From NCBI GenBank assembly GCA_003519645.1, contig DOWI01000309.1, positions 1 through 6,321 on the forward strand: 6,321 nt of DNA. Reading direction: 5' to 3'. Numbering within the stretch: the first letter of the stretch is position 1; each line of letters opens with the position of its first letter. Made by a program: the position numbers and the translations under genes. This DNA is from Oscillospiraceae bacterium. Lineage in GTDB: Bacteria > Bacillota_A > Clostridia > Oscillospirales > Acutalibacteraceae. Shown one piece after another: positions 1 to 6,321 of this stretch. Under the pieces are notes generated by a model, which saw nothing but the letters and a program-made list of their open reading frames with translations, did no database searches and was not told where the DNA came from.

Positions 1-404
1 TAAATGAAAATCTGGACGTATTGTTTCACAGCTTAGAAAACTTTACTCAGAAAGAGGGTGTTATCGGTAAGCCTGTAACACAGGGTGAAAAGACTTTCAT
101 GCCTGTCGTTTCGGTTACGGTCGGTTACGGCGGCGGTAATGCCCATATGAGCGGTGGCACGGCGGGAGCCAGCGGTATGGGTGGTTCAGCAGGAAGCGGA
201 ACAGGTGCCCTCGGTCTCGGCGCAAAGCTAAACACCGAAGCGGTAATCGTAATTGATGATCAGAACCAAAACGTTCAGATGATGTCGGTCGGAAGCAATG
301 CGGGACAAATTATGGATAAAATTCCGCAAATCATTAGCGGAATGGGTCAAAACAAACAGTCCGGTCAACAAAACCAGCAGGGACAGCAAAGCCAGCAGGG
401 TTAA
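1..404 (+). CDS. gerW: GerW/YtfJ-family sporulation protein, 3' part (5' end outside window)
   Basis: The reading frame is open from the left edge (first full codon at position 3) for 133 residues and ends at TAA, with a second in-frame TAA directly after it. It resembles the YtfJ/GerW family: a short amphipathic N-terminus (LDVLFHSLENF), then GVIGKPVT, a beta strand ending MPVVSVTVGYG, a long glycine/serine/alanine-rich stretch (about residues 43-75), then the hallmark GAKLNTEAVIVIDD and a QMMSVGS strand. In Bacillus subtilis GerW (YtfJ) is a forespore-made protein needed for normal spore germination; that role here is inferred from family. By comparison with relatives only about 5-10 N-terminal residues are missing. 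The last 17 residues or so are almost only Gln, Gly, Asn and Ser, a low-complexity tail I do not associate with the core fold. No promoter is visible because the start lies outside the window. In many Clostridia this gene follows scpA/scpB, which could be checked upstream. Confidence 0.85.
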   Translation, partial: NENLDVLFHSLENFTQKEGVIGKPVTQGEKTFMPVVSVTVGYGGGNAHMSGGTAGASGMGGSAGSGTGALGLGAKLNTEAVIVIDDQNQNVQMMSVGSNAGQIMDKIPQIISGMGQNKQSGQQNQQGQQSQQG

Positions 405-444
405 TAAATTAGTAAGGCCGCCCCAAAAGGGCGGCCTTACTAAT

Positions 445-447
<3 letters not shown>
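405..447. terminator. Bidirectional intrinsic terminator between gerW and lacZ
   Basis: Positions 405-423 and 429-447 are perfect 19-bp reverse complements around a 5-base loop (CAAAA on the plus strand). The core is GC-rich (GGCCGCCC paired with GGGCGGCC), and the outer part of each arm is AT-rich. Each strand therefore has an A-rich approach and a T-containing exit (TTACTAATTTA after the core). There is no long uninterrupted T-run, so efficiency is uncertain. The position between two convergent genes supports a shared terminator: the stem begins one base after the first gerW stop codon, and its right end contains the lacZ stop codon (445-447). Confidence 0.85.
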
Positions 448-3648
<3,201 letters not shown>

Positions 3649-3671
3649 TTATAAAAGGATGGTTATAAAAA

Positions 3672-4529
3672 ATGATGATGAATTCCGGCAGCCTGTACAA
3701 CAACAGTGATATTGATATCGCGGATCATGATCACCCGTTAACGGTCACCAGCTGTGGACATTACACATTGGTTAAAAAGGAGATTTTCAGTACCTTTCGC
3801 CCAAAAGGAAGGAGGGATTATCAGCTCCTTTATATAATAAAGGGAACTGCATACTTTGAAATAGACGGAAATATGCACCCCGTCCGGGAAGGAAACATTG
3901 TTATCTATTACCCGAATGAGCCTCAAAGATATTATTATAAGCTTTGTGATTCACCGGAAATATACTGGCTGCATTTCACCGGAAACAATGTTATGGAAAT
4001 ATTACTAGATAAAGGTCTGGCTCCCGAAAAAATATTTTATGTCCAGGTAAAAAATGATTATGGCATAATGTGGAGGAATATTATACAGGAGCTTCAGCTA
4101 AAGCGTAAAAATTTTGAAGAGCTGGCAAATACATATGGTTCTGAACTGTTTATTTTGATGTCTCGCTCTATTTTTGAAAAAGAAAACAAACTTTATTTAA
4201 GAAATAAACAGGTTGAGCAGGCTGTAAAATTGCTGGAGTCAAGATTTAACCAACCATTCAGCGTCTCGGCTTATGCTACAAAATCCAATATGAGCGTCTG
4301 CTGGTTTACAAGAATGTTTCATAAACAGGTCGGAGTAAGTCCCCAGCAATACCTTACAAATGTCCGTATCAATAAAGCCAAGGAGCTCTTATCCTCTTCA
4401 TCCTACAACATAGGTGAAATAGGCGATATTGTTGGATATCAAAACGCCCTGTATTTTAGCAGGGTGTTTAAAAAACAAACTGGGTTGTCACCGACAGAGT
4501 ACAGAAAATTGAACCGAGGAAAGGCTTAA
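3672..4529 (+). CDS. AraC/XylS-family transcriptional regulator, probable activator of lacZ
   Basis: A 285-residue DNA-binding regulator of the usual length for the cupin-type AraC family. Residues about 25-105 look like the AraC-type sensor beta-barrel (RRDYQLLYIIKGTAYFEIDG, REGNIVIYYPNEPQRYYY); residues 106-180 form a linker/helical part; residues 181-280 carry two helix-turn-helix units. The first is about 197-219 (SVSAYATKSNMSVCWFTRMF), the second about 246-268 (NIGEIGDIVGYQNALYFSRVF), followed by the family signature KKQTGLSPTEYRK. The ligand cannot be read from sequence; a galactoside or related sugar is inferred from the divergent lacZ. Three ATG codons stand in a row (3672, 3675, 3678); the first is preferred because AAAAGGA (3653-3659) is already 12 bases away. 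The base composition looks lower in GC than the nnr gene downstream, judged by eye. No convincing intrinsic terminator follows. Family assignment is sure; the lacZ target is likely, unproven. Confidence 0.95.
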   Translation: MMMNSGSLYNNSDIDIADHDHPLTVTSCGHYTLVKKEIFSTFRPKGRRDYQLLYIIKGTAYFEIDGNMHPVREGNIVIYYPNEPQRYYYKLCDSPEIYWLHFTGNNVMEILLDKGLAPEKIFYVQVKNDYGIMWRNIIQELQLKRKNFEELANTYGSELFILMSRSIFEKENKLYLRNKQVEQAVKLLESRFNQPFSVSAYATKSNMSVCWFTRMFHKQVGVSPQQYLTNVRINKAKELLSSSSYNIGEIGDIVGYQNALYFSRVFKKQTGLSPTEYRKLNRGKA

Positions 4530-4540
4530 ATCTGTTCTTA

Positions 4541-4559
4541 TTGGTGTAATTTACACAAA
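4541..4559. repeat. Palindrome GTGTAA-T-TTACAC, candidate operator
   Basis: Positions 4544-4556 form a perfect odd palindrome with 6-bp arms about a central T; with the flanking TT/AA it extends to 9-bp arms with one mismatch. It starts 12 bases after the regulator stop codon and ends 15 bases before the -35 box of the next gene. As RNA it could form only a four-pair GTGT/ACAC stem with no T-run, so it is a poor terminator; a dimeric repressor or activator site is the better reading. I cannot assign it to a known regulator. Confidence 0.35.
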
Positions 4560-4573
4560 ATAGGATAAATGAA

Positions 4574-4603
4574 TTGAAATCTATAATTATATCATGCTAT
4601 AAT
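4574..4603 (+). promoter_or_regulatory. Extended -10 promoter of the DUF6106-like gene
   Basis: Plus strand: -35 TTGAAA (4574-4579), 18-bp spacer, TGC followed by TATAAT (TG at 4595-4596, -10 at 4598-4603). The TG element in front of a perfect -10 makes this the strongest looking promoter in the window. Transcription would start near 4610, about 33 bases before the GTG start at 4643. It indicates that this gene is transcribed separately from the AraC-type gene. Confidence 0.75.
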
Positions 4604-4627
4604 AATTTCCAAGCGAGTTGCCAAATT

Positions 4628-4636
4628 AAAGGAGTG
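4628..4636 (+). promoter_or_regulatory. Ribosome binding site selecting the GTG start at 4643
   Basis: AAAGGAGTG is a near-perfect Shine-Dalgarno sequence; its AGGAG core ends eight bases before GTG at 4643. An ATG two bases earlier (4641) is in another frame. The in-frame TTG at 4574 has no such site and forms the -35 box of the promoter, so GTG is the supported start. Confidence 0.85.
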
Positions 4637-4642
4637 TTTTAT

Positions 4643-5173
4643 GTGGATACATTTGTTGAACAGATTGTAGCGAGACAGAAAGGCGTAAAAGAGTATGCAA
4701 TTATTTTTTCTTCAATTACCCTTGCTGTAATTGTAACGTATTTTCTTTTTGGGCTAGCACTTGCTTTTATCGGACCGCTGGCATTTCTTTTGCTTGTCGG
4801 TATCGTCTATGGCATGTGGTGGATATTAACAAATTTAAATATTGAATATGAGTACAGCGTGACAAATGGTGATATCGATATTGATCAAATTACAGCCAAA
4901 CGGAAGAGGAAAAGAATTGTTTCGGTTGCAGGCCAAAAAATTGAAAGCCTCGAACCATATAACAGACGGGAATTTGCAGGCAGAAAATTTGATAGACAAG
5001 TGATGGCAGCTCCGTCTGCCGATATTGACGAGCTGTGGTGCTTCACGTATCGCAGTAAAAAGAACGGGCATACACTGGTTATTTTTCAGCCTGAAGATCG
5101 AGTACTGAATGCGCTAAAATCAGGACTCTCAGCCCTTGTTTTGCGTGAGACAAACAAAAAAACCGCGCAATAG
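4643..5173 (+). CDS. Small two-helix membrane protein, DUF6106-like, function unknown
   Basis: With the GTG start the product has 176 residues (MDTFVEQIVARQKGVKEY...). Residues about 17-38 and 41-62 are two hydrophobic helices joined by a very short turn, so both termini probably face the same side, most likely the cytoplasm given the basic C-terminal part. Residues 63-176 form a soluble domain: IEYEYSVTNGDIDIDQI, a basic run AKRKRKRIVSV, then a mixed alpha/beta region with CFTYRSKKNGHTLVIFQP near 133-150. The strand pattern and the short basic run recall membrane-attached PH-like domains, but that is only an impression. From memory the pattern fits DUF6106, a Clostridia family without known function; I could not search to confirm. 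The gene has its own promoter and is followed by a hairpin, then by nnr 54 bases downstream on the same strand. No enzymatic motif is visible. Confidence 0.85.
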   Translation: MDTFVEQIVARQKGVKEYAIIFSSITLAVIVTYFLFGLALAFIGPLAFLLLVGIVYGMWWILTNLNIEYEYSVTNGDIDIDQITAKRKRKRIVSVAGQKIESLEPYNRREFAGRKFDRQVMAAPSADIDELWCFTYRSKKNGHTLVIFQPEDRVLNALKSGLSALVLRETNKKTAQ

Positions 5174-5182
5174 TTTGAATTA

Positions 5183-5212
5183 CAGGAGGGCAGCTGCCCT
5201 CCTGATTTTTAT
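5183..5212 (+). terminator. Strong intrinsic terminator or attenuator hairpin before nnr
   Basis: Positions 5183-5204 are a perfect 22-base palindrome that folds as a nine-pair stem (CAGGAGGGC with GCCCTCCTG) and an AGCT loop, followed by ATTTTTAT. This is a textbook Rho-independent terminator for the upstream gene. It ends only eight bases before the nnr ribosome binding site, so there is no room for a promoter between hairpin and nnr. nnr transcription must therefore either pass through it or start inside the upstream gene. Confidence 0.88.
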
Positions 5213-5221
5213 AAGGGGGAG
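5213..5221 (+). promoter_or_regulatory. Ribosome binding site of nnr
   Basis: AAGGGGGAG ends six bases before the ATG at 5228. The A and G run at 5214-5219 could also pair with CCTCCT (5198-5203) of the preceding hairpin over a 10-base loop, as an alternative weak structure that would hide this site; that pairing is a possibility only. Confidence 0.7.
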
Positions 5222-5227
5222 CCAAGT

Positions 5228-6321
5228 ATGTATGTACTGACAACGGCACAAATGCAGGCAGTGGAAAGGGCCGCAATCCTCGATGGTTTAGAAGAGCTTC
5301 GGCTGATGGAAAACGCAGGAAGTGCGGCAGCAAAGCTAATTCGTTCCTTATACGATATACGAGATAAATCAGTGGTGCTGCTCTGCGGCAAAGGCAACAA
5401 CGGTGGAGACGGCTTTGTCATAGCACGAAAATTAATGGATGAAGGTGCAAAGGTTACTGTAATCCTCACCTGCGGCTATCCTGTTTCCGAAAGTGCTAAA
5501 GAACGGCTGTCAATTATTCGAAACAGCGATATTGAACAGATTAGCCTTGAGAAAGAACCATATATAGCCGCCAGCAGCATTCGAAATGCTTCAATTATTG
5601 TTGACGCCGTATTCGGTATTGGATTTCGTGGTTTACTTCCCGATTCTTTACGTTCGACTTTTCATGTAATAAATAAGAGCTCGGTCCCTGTAATTGCCGT
5701 TGACGTTCCCAGCGGCATTAATGCGGATACCGGTGAAGCAGACCCAGATACACTGAAAGCTGATTTGACAATCACATTTACCGCAAATAAAGCCGGGTTG
5801 GTTACACCTAGCGGAGCAGTATTCAGCGGTGATGTGCATGTCGTTTCCATCGGAATCGATGAAAAACTGCTGAAGCCTTATTTGTCAGGCCAAGCTGAAA
5901 TCACTTTTGATATGGTCGGCAACTGCTTTAAAAAACGTAAGGATGAAAGCAATAAAGCGGATTACGGACGGCTGCTCACCCTGTGCGGCAGCCGCGGCAT
6001 GATGGGCGCAGCCATGCTATCGGTGCGTGCAGCATTAAGGTGCGGAACCGGGCTGGTTCTATCGGCTCTGCCCGCCTCGCTTTATCCCATTGCCGCATCC
6101 AATTTGTGCGAGCCTGTATTCTGTCTTCTTGATGAGACTGCACGGGGAGATTTTACTTTATCCTCACGTATCGAGATGCGCAAGCAATCAAACACCGCCG
6201 ATGCACTGTTGATTGGCTGCGGAATCGGTAAATCAGCCGGTGCGGCAGCATTGGTACTGGATTGTCTTAAAAACATAGAATGTCCCATTGTTTTGGACGC
6301 AGCCGGAATAAATATTGCAGC
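5228..6321 (+). CDS. nnr: Bifunctional NAD(P)H-hydrate epimerase / ADP-dependent NAD(P)H-hydrate dehydratase, 5' part
   Basis: The frame is open from ATG 5228 to the right edge: 364 residues of an expected 500 or so. The protein repairs NADHX and NADPHX, damaged hydrated forms of NAD(P)H: the N-terminal half interconverts the R and S epimers, the C-terminal half dehydrates the S form using ADP. Epimerase domain (YjeF_N), about 1-220: ERAAILDG...LMENAG, the dinucleotide-binding loop GKGNNGGDGFVIAR (54-67), VDAVFGIGFRG, catalytic-site strand IAVDVPSGINADTG with Asp159, and FTANKAGLVTPSG with the metal-linked Lys188. Dehydratase domain (carbohydrate-kinase-like, about 235 on): GRLLTLCGSRGMMGAAMLSVRAALRCGTG, then LLIGCGIGKSAG and VLDAAGIN at the edge. 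The last motif is usually DADxLN/DADGIN, so Ala359 is a deviation near the active site. The start is set by AAGGGGGAG six bases upstream. No promoter lies between the hairpin and the start. Identity is sure; activity of the second domain cannot be judged because the catalytic GxxD region is outside the window. Confidence 0.95.
   Translation, partial: MYVLTTAQMQAVERAAILDGLEELRLMENAGSAAAKLIRSLYDIRDKSVVLLCGKGNNGGDGFVIARKLMDEGAKVTVILTCGYPVSESAKERLSIIRNSDIEQISLEKEPYIAASSIRNASIIVDAVFGIGFRGLLPDSLRSTFHVINKSSVPVIAVDVPSGINADTGEADPDTLKADLTITFTANKAGLVTPSGAVFSGDVHVVSIGIDEKLLKPYLSGQAEITFDMVGNCFKKRKDESNKADYGRLLTLCGSRGMMGAAMLSVRAALRCGTGLVLSALPASLYPIAASNLCEPVFCLLDETARGDFTLSSRIEMRKQSNTADALLIGCGIGKSAGAAALVLDCLKNIECPIVLDAAGINIA

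Noticed and set aside
3659..3709. A 16-codon ORF (ATG at 3659) overlapping the start of the AraC-type gene in another frame, as a possible leader peptide.
   Set aside because: Its ATG overlaps the Shine-Dalgarno region of the regulator and has no site of its own; the coding content is unremarkable.
4541..4560. The dyad after the AraC-type gene read as a Rho-independent terminator.
   Set aside because: The usable stem is four AT/GC-mixed pairs and no T-run follows; it is listed as a possible protein site instead.
4574..4642. An in-frame TTG start that would lengthen the DUF6106-like protein by 23 residues.
   Set aside because: The TTG belongs to the -35 box, the -10 box follows within the extension, and GTG 4643 has a near-perfect ribosome binding site.
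5209..6288. Minus-strand open frames opposite nnr (5209-5469, 5648-5850, 6082-6288).
   Set aside because: The plus-strand frame is an unmistakable NAD(P)H-hydrate epimerase/dehydratase; the opposite frames have no initiation signals or motifs.

Overview
The window reads as chromosomal DNA of a low-to-moderate GC, endospore-forming member of the Clostridia. I cannot name the species; an Oscillospirales/Clostridiales type is a guess. The pointers are a GerW/YtfJ-type sporulation protein, Gram-positive style Shine-Dalgarno sequences (AAAGGAGTG, AAGGGGGAG), near-consensus sigma-A promoters, a clostridial-type GH2 beta-galactosidase and a DUF6106-like small membrane protein. It is gene-dense: five protein genes, two of them cut by the window edges. 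I see no tRNA, rRNA, CRISPR array, insertion sequence or phage gene.

Layout. (1) 1-404, plus strand: 3' end of a gerW/ytfJ-like sporulation gene. (2) 405-447: a perfect 19-bp inverted repeat acting as a shared terminator for two convergent genes. (3) 445-3459, minus strand: intact lacZ, 1004 residues, with all main GH2 catalytic and metal-binding residues. (4) 3460-3671: a 212-bp divergent control region with one good sigma-A promoter for each side, about 43 bp between the two -35 boxes, and candidate operator repeats. (5) 3672-4529, plus strand: an AraC/XylS-family regulator with an N-terminal cupin-like sensor domain, most likely the regulator of lacZ. (6) 4530-4642: a 113-bp gap with a palindrome and an extended -10 promoter. 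(7) 4643-5173, plus strand: a two-helix membrane protein of unknown function, starting at GTG. (8) 5183-5212: a strong hairpin with a T-run. (9) 5228 to the window end, plus strand: 5' part of a bifunctional NAD(P)H-hydrate epimerase/dehydratase gene.

How the genes work together. lacZ and the AraC-type gene form a self-contained sugar-response pair: the regulator probably senses a sugar or glycoside and activates lacZ from the shared intergenic region. No transporter or galactose-catabolism gene is present, so uptake and further metabolism must be encoded elsewhere. The other three genes (spore germination protein, small membrane protein, metabolite repair enzyme) look like ordinary chromosomal genes on the plus strand. 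The lacZ/regulator pair may be an accessory insertion among them, but no insertion scars are visible.

I did not find a convincing novel system. The points most worth a second look are regulatory: the hairpin directly in front of the nnr ribosome binding site, the two GTGTAA-type palindromes flanking the regulator gene, and the lacZ/araC operator region.
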